64,000 bases of DNA from Planococcus sp. MER TA 32b (GCA_023715185.1 JAMCAN010000001.1:124001-188000); one strand, 5' to 3'. Positions 1 through 8,727 are shown, counted from the stretch's first letter. The notes: generated by a model from the sequence alone, not told the origin. Numbers and translations are program-made.

Positions 1-2
1 AC

Positions 3-95
3 AAGGAACTGCTGCCGATTTTCATCCGGCTGTCACGTCTGTTAACAGACGAATACGCAAGCATCGCCGACTTCCAGCGCAAACACCTGGGCTGA
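3..95 (+). CDS. C-terminal end of an unidentified protein (partial)
   Basis: An open frame enters from the left edge and ends at TGA 93-95, giving about 30 residues that finish DFQRKHLG. A strong terminator follows immediately, which supports this as a real gene end. The tail is too short to assign a family; it looks like soluble, helical protein. The frame choice is supported by the absence of any other long frame and by the terminator position. Confidence 0.55.
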   Translation, partial: KELLPIFIRLSRLLTDEYASIADFQRKHLG

Positions 96-102
96 CGCGA
101 AT

Positions 103-143
103 AAAATCCGGTGCCCCGATTGGATGGGGTGCCGGATTTTTTG
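103..143 (+). terminator. Rho-independent terminator of the first gene
   Basis: The arms AATCCGGTGCCCC and GGGGTGCCGGATT are separated by a short loop and followed by a T-run. The hairpin sits a few bases after the stop codon at 95. Confidence 0.9.
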
Positions 144-230
144 TTGGCAATTTATATAGTGAAAAGGTGGATTCGAATAAAAAAAGAGAGTGGAAGTTTT
201 TCGCAAGGCGGAAAAGTTCCGGTGCTATGG

Positions 231-259
231 GAAACCTTCGCGTGAGCGAAGGTTTTTTT
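231..259 (+). terminator. Second terminator-like hairpin
   Basis: AACCTTCGC and GCGAAGGTT pair around a GTGA loop and are followed by seven T. No gene ends just before it. It stands about 100 bases upstream of the repeat array at 361-460, a pairing seen again at other arrays in this window. Confidence 0.6.
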
Positions 260-360
260 CATATTAAGGGGGTTTTGGTAGAAGGGGAGTAGACTTTACT
301 GCTGGGAATATTTTCTTTAATTTATTCTGCTTGTTCAATTTCTGTTGGAATTAAAACTTA

Positions 361-460
361 TGCGCGATTAAAAAATTTTATGCGCGATTAAAATAAAATA
401 CGCGCGATTAAAAATTTTTGCGCGCGATTAAAATTATATATGCGCGTTTAGAAGAATTAT
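361..460 (+). repeat. Phased 20-bp array, five units (flavour TGCGCGATTA)
   Basis: Units begin at 361, 381, 401, 421 and 441, exactly 20 bp apart. Each has a core [T/C]GCGCGATTA (the last is TGCGCGTTTA) followed by ten A/T-rich variable bases. A degraded sixth unit may follow at 461. Apart from two terminator hairpins, this array is the only structure in the gene-free stretch 96-623. A 20-bp period cannot preserve a reading frame, so it is not coding. Confidence 0.9.
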
Positions 461-623
461 TGCTTAAAAAATTTAATCATAAACTTTTCAAAATTAATTA
501 TGGATAAAATTTCCGAAGAAGCCACCGCCTTCATTGTCAGAAAACAATAAATATTAACTATAATTTACCAGCCCAAAATGATACGATATTAGCAGAAACA
601 GCATCACCAAGGGGGAAGCGTGG

Positions 624-2279
624 ATGGAGTTCGATGTGATCGTAGTGGGGGCCGGACTGGCGGGTTTGACGGCGGCAGCGGAGTTGGCGGATGCCGGCAG
701 GAAAGTGTTATTGGTGGACCAGGAACCGGAAGCGTCTTTCGGCGGACAGGCCTGGTGGTCATTTGGGGGATTATTCCTGATCGACTCGCCTGAACAGCGG
801 CGTATGGGAATCAAGGATTCGAAAGAGCTGGCGTGGCAGGACTGGCTGGGAGCGGCAGGGTTTGACCGGACAGGCGACGAAGATTATTGGGGATTGAAAT
901 GGGCGCAGGCGTACGTCGATTTTGCTGCCGGTGAAAAGCGGAAATGGCTCGCTGCAATGGGTGTCAAATTTTTCCCTGTTGTCGGCTGGGCGGAGCGAGG
1001 CGGCTACCTCGCCGAAGGCCACGGCAACTCGGTGCCGCGTTTTCATATCGTGTGGGGCACGGGTCCGGGAATTGTCGCGCCGTTCGAACGCCGCATCCGG
1101 GAACATATGAAAAACGGCCTCGTCGAATATCGTCCGCGCCATCAAGTGGATGGCTTATTGACAGAAGGCGGTGCAGTCACCGGTATCCATGGGTCGATTC
1201 TGGAACCGAGTGAAGCGGCACGGGGAGAAGTGAGTTCGCGCAATAAAATCGGAGACTTTACATACAAAGCCAAAGCCGTGGTCGTCACAAGCGGCGGCAT
1301 TGGCGGCAATCACGAATTGATCCGCAAAAATTGGCCGGAGCGGCTCGGTGAAGCGCCGCAGGAGATGTTATCCGGTGTGCCGGAACATGTCGATGGACGG
1401 ATGCTCGCGATTACGGAACAGGCGGGCGGTCGCCTCGTTAACCGCGACCGCATGTGGCATTACACGGAAGGCATCAAAAACTGGAATCCGGTATGGAGCC
1501 GCCACGGCATCCGCATTCTTCCGGGACCCTCATCACTGTGGTTCGACGCGACAGGCAAGCGCTTCCCGGCACCGAATTTTCCAGGATTCGATACGTTGGG
1601 GACGCTCGAAACCATTCAAAAAACAGGCTATAGCTATTCCTGGTTTATTCTGACACAAAAAATCATTGAAAAGGAATTTGCGCTGTCAGGCTCTGAGCAG
1701 AATCCGGATTTAACCGGAAAAAGCATCCCTCAGGTGCTGTCACGGGTAAAAAAAGGCGCAACAGCGCCAGTCCAGGCTTTCATGGACAAAGGCGAAGATT
1801 TTATTGTCGCGGATAATCTGCCTGACTTGGTGGCCGGGATGAATAAGCTGACCGGCGAAAATCTGCTGGATCTGAATGAAATCGAACGGCAAATCGTTGC
1901 GCGTGACCGCCAGCTGGACAATACATTCACGAAAGATCTGCAGGTGACGGCGATGCGCGGAGCCCGGAATTACAGAGGCGACCGGTTGATCCGTGTCGCG
2001 TCGCCGCATAAAATATTGGATCCGAAAAACGGTCCGCTCATCGCCGTGCGCCTGAATATCGTCAGCCGCAAAACGCTCGGCGGCCTGCAGACGGACTTGT
2101 CCGCGCGTGTGCTGAATGACGCCGGCCAGCCGATTCCAGGCTTATATGCCGCAGGAGAAGTGGCTGGTTTTGGCGGCGGCGGAGTGCACGGCTACCGTTC
2201 GCTTGAAGGCACATTCCTCGGCGGCTGCCTGTTTTCCGGCAGGGTCGCTGGACGAGCGGCAGCTGAATTCAGCGGCTGA
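624..2279 (+). CDS. FAD-binding dehydrogenase (FAD_binding_2 / fumarate reductase flavoprotein type)
   Basis: A 551-residue flavoprotein. The N-terminus carries the Rossmann dinucleotide fold VVGAGLAGLTAAAELADAG (about residues 7-25) followed by the acidic strand end VDQE. The C-terminus has the typical FAD-closing segment GLYAAGEVAGFGGGGVHG and then EGTFLGGCLFSGR. The family includes ketosteroid dehydrogenases, flavocytochrome c and a large group of uncharacterised FAD-dependent dehydrogenases; length and motifs fit the last group, so the substrate is unknown. AAGGGGGAA just upstream decides the ATG at 624. It is probably cytoplasmic, with no signal peptide seen. It is preceded by the repeat array and appears to be transcribed alone or with the small membrane gene downstream. 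Confidence 0.85.
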   Translation: MEFDVIVVGAGLAGLTAAAELADAGRKVLLVDQEPEASFGGQAWWSFGGLFLIDSPEQRRMGIKDSKELAWQDWLGAAGFDRTGDEDYWGLKWAQAYVDFAAGEKRKWLAAMGVKFFPVVGWAERGGYLAEGHGNSVPRFHIVWGTGPGIVAPFERRIREHMKNGLVEYRPRHQVDGLLTEGGAVTGIHGSILEPSEAARGEVSSRNKIGDFTYKAKAVVVTSGGIGGNHELIRKNWPERLGEAPQEMLSGVPEHVDGRMLAITEQAGGRLVNRDRMWHYTEGIKNWNPVWSRHGIRILPGPSSLWFDATGKRFPAPNFPGFDTLGTLETIQKTGYSYSWFILTQKIIEKEFALSGSEQNPDLTGKSIPQVLSRVKKGATAPVQAFMDKGEDFIVADNLPDLVAGMNKLTGENLLDLNEIERQIVARDRQLDNTFTKDLQVTAMRGARNYRGDRLIRVASPHKILDPKNGPLIAVRLNIVSRKTLGGLQTDLSARVLNDAGQPIPGLYAAGEVAGFGGGGVHGYRSLEGTFLGGCLFSGRVAGRAAAEFSG

Positions 2280-2325
2280 TATCGAAGATGATTTGAAATG
2301 AATCAGGAATAGAAAGGGTGTTTGG

Positions 2326-2622
2326 ATGAATTCGAATTATTTCAGGATTGCTTACGCAATTTCCATGGCCTCTCTGGTCATCGGCTTGCTCATGATCTTC
2401 AACAGTGGATCCCGCGGGCAGTCCGCGGCGTCTGCTGAATTGAAACGCCAGTTTGAAAGTATGGATACAGATCAATACAATATGATCTACGAAGCCGGCA
2501 TCAACCAATTCCTCATCTTGGGCGGAATTTTTACAGCCAGCGGCCTTCTGACAGCCATTCTGGTTTCCTTCGTATTATTGATCAAATCCAAACCGCTTCC
2601 ACAGGAAGAATTGAATGTTTGA
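2326..2622 (+). CDS. Small two-helix membrane protein, unknown function
   Basis: 98 residues with a hydrophobic segment at about residues 8-27 and a second at about 60-86. Between them is a polar, probably extracytoplasmic loop rich in Q, S and D. GAAAGGGTG upstream of the ATG is a fair ribosome site. I do not recognise a family. It follows the FAD dehydrogenase by 46 bases in the same direction, so co-transcription is possible, but nothing links the functions. Confidence 0.65.
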   Translation: MNSNYFRIAYAISMASLVIGLLMIFNSGSRGQSAASAELKRQFESMDTDQYNMIYEAGINQFLILGGIFTASGLLTAILVSFVLLIKSKPLPQEELNV

Positions 2623-2674
2623 TATTTACAGAGAGTATGCTGCCCCTTTGATACCGGACGACTTTTGAGTAAAA

Positions 2675-3058
2675 ATGATTTTATTCATCGGGGGAATGTT
2701 CGCAATCCTGTTTCTGGTGAATCTGTTCCTCAGAAAAGTAATAGGCGTGGAGAAACGCAATTTTTTGAAAGCCAGTTATGTGAATGACCGGCATAAAAAA
2801 ATTGAAATCTATATTGGAATAGCAGGCGTAATTGGTGTAGGGGCAGCTGCGATTTATGGATACGGAAAAACTGGGTTGTATACCATATACGCTACAGTCA
2901 TTGTCGCGTTGATCAGCACTCTCTACCGGGCATATATGGAACGGAAATATGCAGAGAATCCGAAGGAATACCTTTTCACACTTCTGGAATTCCCTCTGGT
3001 CATCCTGTTTACTTTAAGTTTGGGCAGCTTCCTGTTCCCGGAAATTCCTTTATTCTAA
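2675..3058 (+). CDS. DUF4181-like membrane protein
   Basis: 127 residues. A first hydrophobic helix is followed by a conserved-looking segment FLRKVIGVEKRNFLKASYVN, then three more helices (about 47-65, 70-90 and 105-123). The RK-x-x-GVEKR element followed by HKKIE resembles DUF4181 proteins of Bacillaceae; this rests on memory of the family pattern. Function unknown, cytoplasmic membrane. The ribosome site is weak, so the start at 2675 is less certain than the frame. Confidence 0.6.
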   Translation: MILFIGGMFAILFLVNLFLRKVIGVEKRNFLKASYVNDRHKKIEIYIGIAGVIGVGAAAIYGYGKTGLYTIYATVIVALISTLYRAYMERKYAENPKEYLFTLLEFPLVILFTLSLGSFLFPEIPLF

Positions 3059-3136
3059 GAAAAGGATGAATTCAAATGAATAAATACACGGCAGCATGAC
3101 TGAAGTACCCAGTTTATGAAAGGAAGAGATCACATT

Positions 3137-3541
3137 ATGCAAGAACAGCAAGAGCTGATAATCCGTCCGTATGAAGAAACGGATTTCCCCGCAATTCACC
3201 AGCTCAATGAGCAGGAAGGCTGGAGTAATCTGGTGGCGAAGCATCAGCAGACCAAAGCGGCATGGCAAGGGTCGAATCTGGCGGTAGTGGCGGAACAGGA
3301 TGGCCAATTGATCGGCTGCCTCCGTGCGCTGACGGATGGCGCTGTGACGCTTTATGTCTGCGAATTGCTTATAGAAAAGAGCAGGCGCGGCAGCGGGATT
3401 GGCGGTAAATTGATGCAGTATGTCCATGACTTACATCCCGGAACGCGGGTGGAACTGCTCGCCAGCAGCACTTCAAGATCTTATTATGAAGCGAAAAAGT
3501 TTCGCGCTTTTTATGGATTCCGGAAGACGTACGAAGAATAA
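3137..3541 (+). CDS. GNAT family N-acetyltransferase
   Basis: 134 residues from the ATG at 3137, chosen over 3116 because AAGGAAGAG lies 9-18 bases before 3137. Acetyl-CoA binding motif A is visible as RRGSGIGGKLMQYV (about residues 83-96), preceded by the strand VTLYVCELLI. The C-terminal motif B segment SRSYYEAKKFRAFYGF resembles the usual N-x-x-x-x-FY-x-x-x-GF. The acceptor substrate cannot be deduced. It is the first of several acetyltransferases in this neighbourhood, and the parS site lies eight bases beyond its stop. Confidence 0.8.
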   Translation: MQEQQELIIRPYEETDFPAIHQLNEQEGWSNLVAKHQQTKAAWQGSNLAVVAEQDGQLIGCLRALTDGAVTLYVCELLIEKSRRGSGIGGKLMQYVHDLHPGTRVELLASSTSRSYYEAKKFRAFYGFRKTYEE

Positions 3542-3548
3542 ATGATAA

Positions 3549-3564
3549 TGTTTCACGTGAAACA
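3549..3564. other. parS centromere site (ParB/Spo0J binding)
   Basis: TGTTTCACGTGAAACA is a perfect 16-bp palindrome and matches the B. subtilis parS consensus TGTTNCACGTGAAACA at every position. It lies between two GNAT genes. ParB loads at such sites and spreads over kilobases to recruit SMC and organise the replication origin region. In Bacillus most parS copies lie in the origin-proximal part of the chromosome, so this window is probably, but not certainly, near oriC. Confidence 0.93.
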
Positions 3565-3622
3565 TCTTTTTGTTCTTTTAGCACGATTTTGTCCAAGTTG
3601 ACCAGGAAGAGGAGACGGTAGG

Positions 3623-4162
3623 ATGCGGGGAGAAAAAGTTCATATCCGTTTTTTGAAGCTGAAAGACGCGCAAGCGAAGTTGCAGATGGAACTGGACAAT
3701 AAAGAGTTCTTCAAAGAATTCTCCGTCATTGCCGGTGAAGACTTCTATACTTTATTGATGCAAAGAGAAGTGATCGAACAAAGTACGGAGAACCGTAAAA
3801 CAGGCCGTGAATACAATTTTGCGATTGTGGAAAATGAGACCGGCCAATTGGTGGGCTCCATCAACCTTTTCCGTATTTTCCGCGGACCGCTGCAAAGCAG
3901 TATGATCGGCTATGTTGTCGATAAGAAATACAATGGCAGAGGCTATGCGACAGAAGCGATCCGACTCGCTGTGGATTACGCTTTCCAGGAGCTTGGGCTG
4001 CACCGGGTTGAAGCCGGAGTGATGCCGCATAATGCGCCGTCAATCCGGGCGCTTGAAAAAGCGGGTTTCGAGCGGGAAGGGCTCGCCCGCAAAAATGTAA
4101 AGATCAATGGCAGATGGCAGGACCACGTCGTCATGGCCATCATCAATCCGGAGGACGAATAA
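3623..4162 (+). CDS. GNAT acetyltransferase, RimJ/RimL-like
   Basis: 179 residues. Motif A reads NGRGYATEAIRLAVDYAF (about residues 114-131), followed by the RimJ/RimL signature LGLHRVEAGV and NAPSIRALEKAGFEREG. The C-terminus ends with the usual W-x-DHVVMAI strand. AGGAAGAGGAG precedes the ATG. RimJ/L-type enzymes acetylate protein N-termini or small amines; the substrate here is unknown. It heads a same-strand run of GNAT, nucleotidyltransferase and Nudix genes with short spacings. Confidence 0.85.
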   Translation: MRGEKVHIRFLKLKDAQAKLQMELDNKEFFKEFSVIAGEDFYTLLMQREVIEQSTENRKTGREYNFAIVENETGQLVGSINLFRIFRGPLQSSMIGYVVDKKYNGRGYATEAIRLAVDYAFQELGLHRVEAGVMPHNAPSIRALEKAGFEREGLARKNVKINGRWQDHVVMAIINPEDE

Positions 4163-4197
4163 AGAAGTGAAACAATTGGTGAAGCGGGAGATGCTGG

Positions 4198-4773
4198 ATG
4201 AAAACAGGAGACGATATTTTAATTCTCATTGAAGAAGACGAATGGATGATGGAAGTGCTGCGCTCAGCCGAGGCGCTGCAATTGCCCGATTGGTGGGTGT
4301 GCGCCGGCTTTGTGCGTTCCAAAGTGTGGGATCATCTTCAAGGTTATGCGAATAGAACCTCTTTGGGTGATATCGACTTCATTTATTATGATGAAAATGG
4401 TTTGGATGAAGAACTGGAGAAAGAGTATGAACGTCAATTGAACCGGCTCATGCCAGGTTTGCCCTGGTCTCTCAAAAATCAGGCAAGAATGCATGAAGTC
4501 AACGGCCTGCCGCCTTACCGGTCTTCGGTTGATGCCATTTCGCAATTTCCGGAAACGGCGACCGCGTTAGGCGTGAAGCTGGATGAACGGAGTAAGTTGA
4601 AATTGGCGGCGCCGCACGGATTGGATGATTTATTTGGCATGAAAATTTGCCCGACACCAGCTTTTGAAAAAGATGAGCGCTTGATGGGCGTTTATCGTCA
4701 CCGGGTCGCATCCAAGAAGTGGGCAGAGAAATGGCCGAAAGTGGAAGTGACTCCAGGAAAAAAGCGGCTTTAA
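4198..4773 (+). CDS. Nucleotidyltransferase family protein (NTP_transf_6 / DUF925 type)
   Basis: 191 residues. Early features are WWVCAGFVRSKVWD (about residues 31-44) and the acidic metal-binding strand GDIDFIYYD (about 57-65). Later it has the PYRSSVDAISQFPETATALGV block typical of this family, and a C-terminal HR-KWAEKWPK tail. The family is predicted to transfer nucleotides but is not characterised biochemically as far as I know. GCGGGAG seven bases before the ATG fixes the start. It sits between two GNAT genes in what looks like one operon. Confidence 0.8.
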   Translation: MKTGDDILILIEEDEWMMEVLRSAEALQLPDWWVCAGFVRSKVWDHLQGYANRTSLGDIDFIYYDENGLDEELEKEYERQLNRLMPGLPWSLKNQARMHEVNGLPPYRSSVDAISQFPETATALGVKLDERSKLKLAAPHGLDDLFGMKICPTPAFEKDERLMGVYRHRVASKKWAEKWPKVEVTPGKKRL

Positions 4774-4785
4774 GAGGTGGAAAAC

Positions 4786-5304
4786 ATGAAAATCGAGTCT
4801 GAACGTTTAGTGTTTCGCCGTTATGTGGATGCGGATTTTCCGTTTTTGCATAAGATGACAGCGGATCCGGAAATGGTGAAGTATATCGGGAACGGAGAGA
4901 CGCGGGATAAAGACGGAGCGCTGCGTTTTCTTTACTGGGTTTATCAGGGCTATAAGGAAAATCCGGAAACGGGGCTGTTATTGCTGGAGCGGAAAAGCGA
5001 TGGGGAGCCTGTCGGCCATGCCGGACTCGTTCCGCAGAAAGTGGACGGGGCAGATGAATGGGAAATCGGCTATTGGATTACCAGGGATTATTGGTCAAAT
5101 GGCTATGCGACAGAAGCGGCAAAGGCTTTGCGGGATTACGCGTTCGATGGACTCGGCAAAGAGCGGGCCGTATCCTTGATCCATCCGGACAATAAAGCAT
5201 CGCAGCGGGTTGCTGAAAATTGCGGTATGAAGCTGGAGAAACAGAGTTTGATCTCCGGCAGAGCCGCGTATGTATATGCAATCCACAAGGAGGAATGGAA
5301 ATGA
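4786..5304 (+). CDS. GNAT acetyltransferase, RimJ/RimL-like
   Basis: 172 residues from the ATG at 4786. AAGAGGTGG at 4772-4780 is the ribosome site, so an upstream GTG at 4777 is rejected. The protein opens IESERLVFRRYVDADFPFL, as RimJ/L proteins do. Motif A is SNGYATEAAKALRDYAF, and motif B reads NKASQRVAENCGMKLE. The stop overlaps the ATG of the next GNAT (ATGA, 5301-5304), which implies translational coupling. Substrate unknown. Confidence 0.86.
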   Translation: MKIESERLVFRRYVDADFPFLHKMTADPEMVKYIGNGETRDKDGALRFLYWVYQGYKENPETGLLLLERKSDGEPVGHAGLVPQKVDGADEWEIGYWITRDYWSNGYATEAAKALRDYAFDGLGKERAVSLIHPDNKASQRVAENCGMKLEKQSLISGRAAYVYAIHKEEWK

Positions 5305-5864
5305 AATTTCCTGTATTGGAAACAGCGAGGCTTCGTCTGGTTCAAATAGGGCCGGAGCATATCGATGCGCTGTTCAGCATTTTATCCATGGATGAAGTAA
5401 CGAAGTATTACGGCATGGACAGTCTTCAAGATCGATATATTGCGGAAAAAATGGTATCGGCGTTTCAAGTCGGCTTTGAAGCGCAGCGCAGTTATCGCTG
5501 GGGACTGGAATTGAAAGAGACCGGCGAATTTATTGGTACAATCGGGCTGAATAATTTAAATCTGGGAGCGAAGAAATCGGAGATCGGCTATGAAGTGCAT
5601 CCGGATTTCTGGCGCAGAGGTCTGGCAAAAGAAGCGGTGCTGGAAGTGCTCCGTTATTCTTTTGAAGAATTGGGGGTCTACCGGATGGGGGCCGTCACGT
5701 ATCCCGCAAACGATGCTTCGAACAGCATGCTGACAAAACTCGGCTTTAAACAAGAAGGGGTATTGCGCGGTTATTTATTCCAGCGGGGAACATCGCATGA
5801 CGCGCTGATTTTTTCACTGCTTGAACCGGAGTGGAAAGCGTTGGGGGCGGATGGCAATGGCTGA
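5301..5864 (+). CDS. GNAT acetyltransferase, RimJ/RimL-like
   Basis: 187 residues. AAGGAGG at 5288-5294 and the ATGA overlap with the upstream gene set the start at 5301; the frame stays open further upstream, but that part overlaps the previous gene. It opens FPVLETARLRLVQI. Motif A reads WRRGLAKEAVLEVLRYSF, followed by LGVYRMGAVTYPAN and NSMLTKLGFKQEGVLR. All are features of ribosomal-protein-type N-acetyltransferases that often act on other amines. It is the second of two adjacent coupled GNATs and overlaps the following Nudix gene by a few bases. Confidence 0.87.
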   Translation: MKFPVLETARLRLVQIGPEHIDALFSILSMDEVTKYYGMDSLQDRYIAEKMVSAFQVGFEAQRSYRWGLELKETGEFIGTIGLNNLNLGAKKSEIGYEVHPDFWRRGLAKEAVLEVLRYSFEELGVYRMGAVTYPANDASNSMLTKLGFKQEGVLRGYLFQRGTSHDALIFSLLEPEWKALGADGNG

Positions 5865-6333
5865 TGGTTCAAAAGTAACTTTGATGACCATGTGCCTCGT
5901 GCTCGACGGAGGTAAAGTGCTGCTGATCGAACGGCCGCCGGAAAAAGGGTTTCCGGGATATATCGGGGCCGGCGGAAAAGTGGATTATCCGGAGTCGATT
6001 GCTGAAGGTGCCGTCCGTGAAGTAAAAGAAGAAACGGGACTGACCGTTACAAAACTGATTTATAAAGGGTTGGATGAATTTACCGATCTCAGTGAGAATT
6101 CACGTTATATGGTGTTCAATTACATAGCAGTGGAATTCGAAGGTGAGCTGCTGCAAAATCCGCCGGAAGGAAAACTGGAATGGGTGCCAGTGTCAGAAGC
6201 GCTGAATCTGCCGATGCAAGATTGGTTCCGTGAACGCTTTCCATTATTTTTCGAAGAAGGCACATTTGAAGTACATAAGCGATGGGACGGCGTGCAGGAA
6301 GATGCGCTGAAGGCATCAGTCAGAAAATTATAG
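5857..6333 (+). CDS. Nudix hydrolase (MutT-like, 8-oxo-dGTP diphosphatase type)
   Basis: About 158 residues. The Nudix box is complete: GGKVDYPESIAEGAVREVKE followed directly by ETGL, matching G-x5-E-x7-REU-x-EE-x-GU. GGGGG at 5843-5847 is nine bases before the ATG at 5857; the in-frame ATG at 5851 is an alternative. The family hydrolyses nucleoside diphosphates linked to another moiety using Mg2+; the sequence type resembles oxidised-dNTP sanitising enzymes of Firmicutes, but the substrate is inferred. It overlaps the upstream GNAT, so it is co-translated with that cluster. Confidence 0.85.
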   Translation: MADGSKVTLMTMCLVLDGGKVLLIERPPEKGFPGYIGAGGKVDYPESIAEGAVREVKEETGLTVTKLIYKGLDEFTDLSENSRYMVFNYIAVEFEGELLQNPPEGKLEWVPVSEALNLPMQDWFRERFPLFFEEGTFEVHKRWDGVQEDALKASVRKL

Positions 6334-6351
6334 GACAAGGCGGGCGATAAA

Positions 6352-7200
6352 ATGGTGAAAATCGTCGACACAGCAGGTTATTTCTTGAAAAATTACGATG
6401 ACACAACTGCATTTTTAAGGAGTTATTACAACGAATATCCGGAAATTTTCGCCGAGTATTTCGCCTATCACTGCAAAGACACGGAAGAGCGCCACCAGCA
6501 GTCGATCCGTAAATACCCGGAAGCGATGGAGGGAATCGAAGCGGCAAGGTGGCGGCTGCCTGCTCTGATAGAAGAAACAGCTACTGCGTACGAACGGCTT
6601 TATGGCATCACGTTTCCGATTGATGTGAATCTGCTTGTCGGGGGCTTCGGCTCCAATGCATATACATACCGGGCATTTATCCCGAATATCAGCTTCGCGC
6701 TTGAAAAACTGTCGCCGGAGCCGGACCATCTGCGGGTTATCGCTGCGCACGAGTTCGGCCATGCAGCGCATCACATTATTTCTGACAGGGCCGGCATCGA
6801 CTGGAGCAGGGTCAACTGGATCCATCCGCTGACCTGGATTTATCAGGAAGGCACGGCCACGCATTTTTCGAGAAAGACCGCAGCCGGTCTGGACGCGGCC
6901 GTATATTATTCATTTAACGGCGAAGGCAGTGAATGGCTGGATTTTGCTGTCCGAAATACCGCTGAAATAAAACAGGCATTCGCGGAAGATTACCGGACAC
7001 TCGATTCAACGGAATTATTCAAAGAATGGTTTTCCATCAACGGCGGCAAGCGTTTCGGCTATGAGCGGCTCGCGTATTTCCTGGGAAATGATTTCTTTCA
7101 AAGTAAAGTTGAAAGGATCGGTGAGCTGAAAGCGGTGCTCGACTGGGGAGAGGAAGGGTTTCTGGAATCTGCTGAGGGGTGGCTGGAAGAAGAGGGATGA
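6352..7200 (+). CDS. Putative zinc metallopeptidase (HExxH, gluzincin-like)
   Basis: 282 residues, no signal peptide. The motif AAHEFGHAAHH places the zinc ligands at H133 and H137 with catalytic E134. A glutamate 29 residues later in YQEGTATHFSR (E166) is a good third ligand, the gluzincin arrangement. The C-terminal third has FGYERLAYFLGNDFF, which resembles DUF2268 and related predicted Zn-dependent proteases. Substrate unknown, probably cytoplasmic. It starts 19 bases after the Nudix gene and may be the last member of that operon. Confidence 0.7.
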   Translation: MVKIVDTAGYFLKNYDDTTAFLRSYYNEYPEIFAEYFAYHCKDTEERHQQSIRKYPEAMEGIEAARWRLPALIEETATAYERLYGITFPIDVNLLVGGFGSNAYTYRAFIPNISFALEKLSPEPDHLRVIAAHEFGHAAHHIISDRAGIDWSRVNWIHPLTWIYQEGTATHFSRKTAAGLDAAVYYSFNGEGSEWLDFAVRNTAEIKQAFAEDYRTLDSTELFKEWFSINGGKRFGYERLAYFLGNDFFQSKVERIGELKAVLDWGEEGFLESAEGWLEEEG

Positions 7201-7273
7201 GGGTGCTCAAATAACTCCCCCACCCAAATTATGTTAAAATTTAGATAATCAAGACCAACGGAGGAATACATAC

Positions 7274-7918
7274 ATGTTAAATAAGCAAGGCTTTGATTTA
7301 TGGGCAAACGATTACGACCGCACCGTTCAATTGAGCGAAGAAAATAATGAGTATCCGTTTGCGGGTTATAAGGAAATATTGAATTTGATCTTTAATGAAG
7401 CGATGCAGAAAGAGCAATCGCATGTGCTCGACATCGGTTTTGGCACAGGCATATTGGCGGCAAAACTATGCGAGAACGGCCACCATATCGACGGCATCGA
7501 TTTTTCGGAAGAAATGATCGCCATCGCGCAGCAGAAGATGCCGAAAGCGCGTCTCCTGCAAGCGGATATCACTGAGGGTCTGCCGGAACCGATTGCCAGC
7601 AGCCATTATGATACGATCATCAGCACGTATGCGCTGCACCATCTGACGGATGCGGAGAAAACGGTATTTATCGAAAACTTGCTGGCGCGTTTGAAGCCGG
7701 ACGGCAAGATCTATATCGGCGACATCGCGTTCCGTACGCGAGAAGATCTGGCAAAATGCCGATTGGACAGTATCGCTTACTGGGACGAAGACGAGTTCTA
7801 TTTTGCTTACGATGAATTCGAAAGAGCAATCAGCCCTATCTGCCACAGCGAATTCCATCCCGTATCGCATTGCGGCGGCGTCATTATTCTGTCGAAATCA
7901 AACCCGGACTTTTCGTAA
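7274..7918 (+). CDS. Class I SAM-dependent methyltransferase
   Basis: 214 residues. The SAM-binding motif VLDIGFGTGILAAKL (about residues 49-63) is followed by the acidic motif GIDFSEEMI and the post-motif segment YDTIISTYALHHLTD. This is a YrrT/UbiE-like small-molecule methyltransferase fold, and the acceptor is unknown. ACGGAGGA ends eight bases before the ATG. It appears to be a separate transcription unit with a plausible A/T-rich promoter in 7200-7260, or it may be read from upstream. Confidence 0.85.
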   Translation: MLNKQGFDLWANDYDRTVQLSEENNEYPFAGYKEILNLIFNEAMQKEQSHVLDIGFGTGILAAKLCENGHHIDGIDFSEEMIAIAQQKMPKARLLQADITEGLPEPIASSHYDTIISTYALHHLTDAEKTVFIENLLARLKPDGKIYIGDIAFRTREDLAKCRLDSIAYWDEDEFYFAYDEFERAISPICHSEFHPVSHCGGVIILSKSNPDFS

Positions 7919-7954
7919 CAGCAGGGAAGAAATGAAAAATGGAGGAATCCAGCT

Positions 7955-8716
7955 ATGAAATTTGCAGTGATAACGGATGTCCACGGCAACGCCGGCGCTT
8001 TGGAAGCGGTGCTTGCTGAAATCGATGCCGCCGGTGATGTCAGCCATATTTATTGTCTGGGGGATATGATTGCGATCGGCCATGAAACGGACGAGGTGCT
8101 GGGTATCCTGTTCGGCCGGAACGACGTATCGATGCTCACCGGCAACCACGATGAAGCTGTTCTGGCGCTCGCAGCAGGCCGCGAATATCCGAGAAGCCAT
8201 CTTCACGTCCTCGCGCATCATCAATGGATTGCGGATAATATGGACGCGAAGTTTATCGGGAAGCTTGAACAATTGCCGCGCGTCATCCGTGAAGAATTCA
8301 GCGGACATCGTGTGCTTTTCACACATTATCATGTGGAAAACCGTAAAACGGCAATGCCGATCAGCGAAGATCCGTTCTCACAGATCGTCGAGCCGAATCT
8401 TGGCAACGCTGAAAAAATGTTCAGCGGCCACGATGAAAGTCTCATTTGTTTCGGCCATCACCATCCGCAGCATTTTTTTCATAATGACCGGACGATTTAC
8501 CTGAACCCCGGTGCTCTCGGCTGCAACGATAAACCGGAGGCACCGTATGCCATCATCGAAGCGAAAGAAGAGGGCTTTGAAGTGGAAATAAAATCGGCTG
8601 CCTATGACAATAAAAAGTTTCTTGAGGCATATGACAAACTGCAGGTGCCGGAGCGTGATTTCATTCTGCGCATATTCCACGGCGGCCAGGCAAATGCTTC
8701 ATTGAAAAAGAGATAG
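7955..8716 (+). CDS. Calcineurin-like metallophosphoesterase (YfcE/MJ0936 type)
   Basis: 253 residues. Metal-binding motifs are present in order: ITDVHGN (D8, H10), CLGDMIAIG, TGNHDEA, TH near residue 125, and GHHHPQ at about residue 168. The GDxxDRG motif is replaced by GDMIAIG, as in the YfcE-like group that acts on phosphodiesters rather than phosphoproteins. A good GGAGGA site precedes the ATG. Natural substrate unknown. It is followed closely by the HIT gene, probably one transcript. Confidence 0.83.
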   Translation: MKFAVITDVHGNAGALEAVLAEIDAAGDVSHIYCLGDMIAIGHETDEVLGILFGRNDVSMLTGNHDEAVLALAAGREYPRSHLHVLAHHQWIADNMDAKFIGKLEQLPRVIREEFSGHRVLFTHYHVENRKTAMPISEDPFSQIVEPNLGNAEKMFSGHDESLICFGHHHPQHFFHNDRTIYLNPGALGCNDKPEAPYAIIEAKEEGFEVEIKSAAYDNKKFLEAYDKLQVPERDFILRIFHGGQANASLKKR

Positions 8717-8727
8717 AGGAGAAAAAA

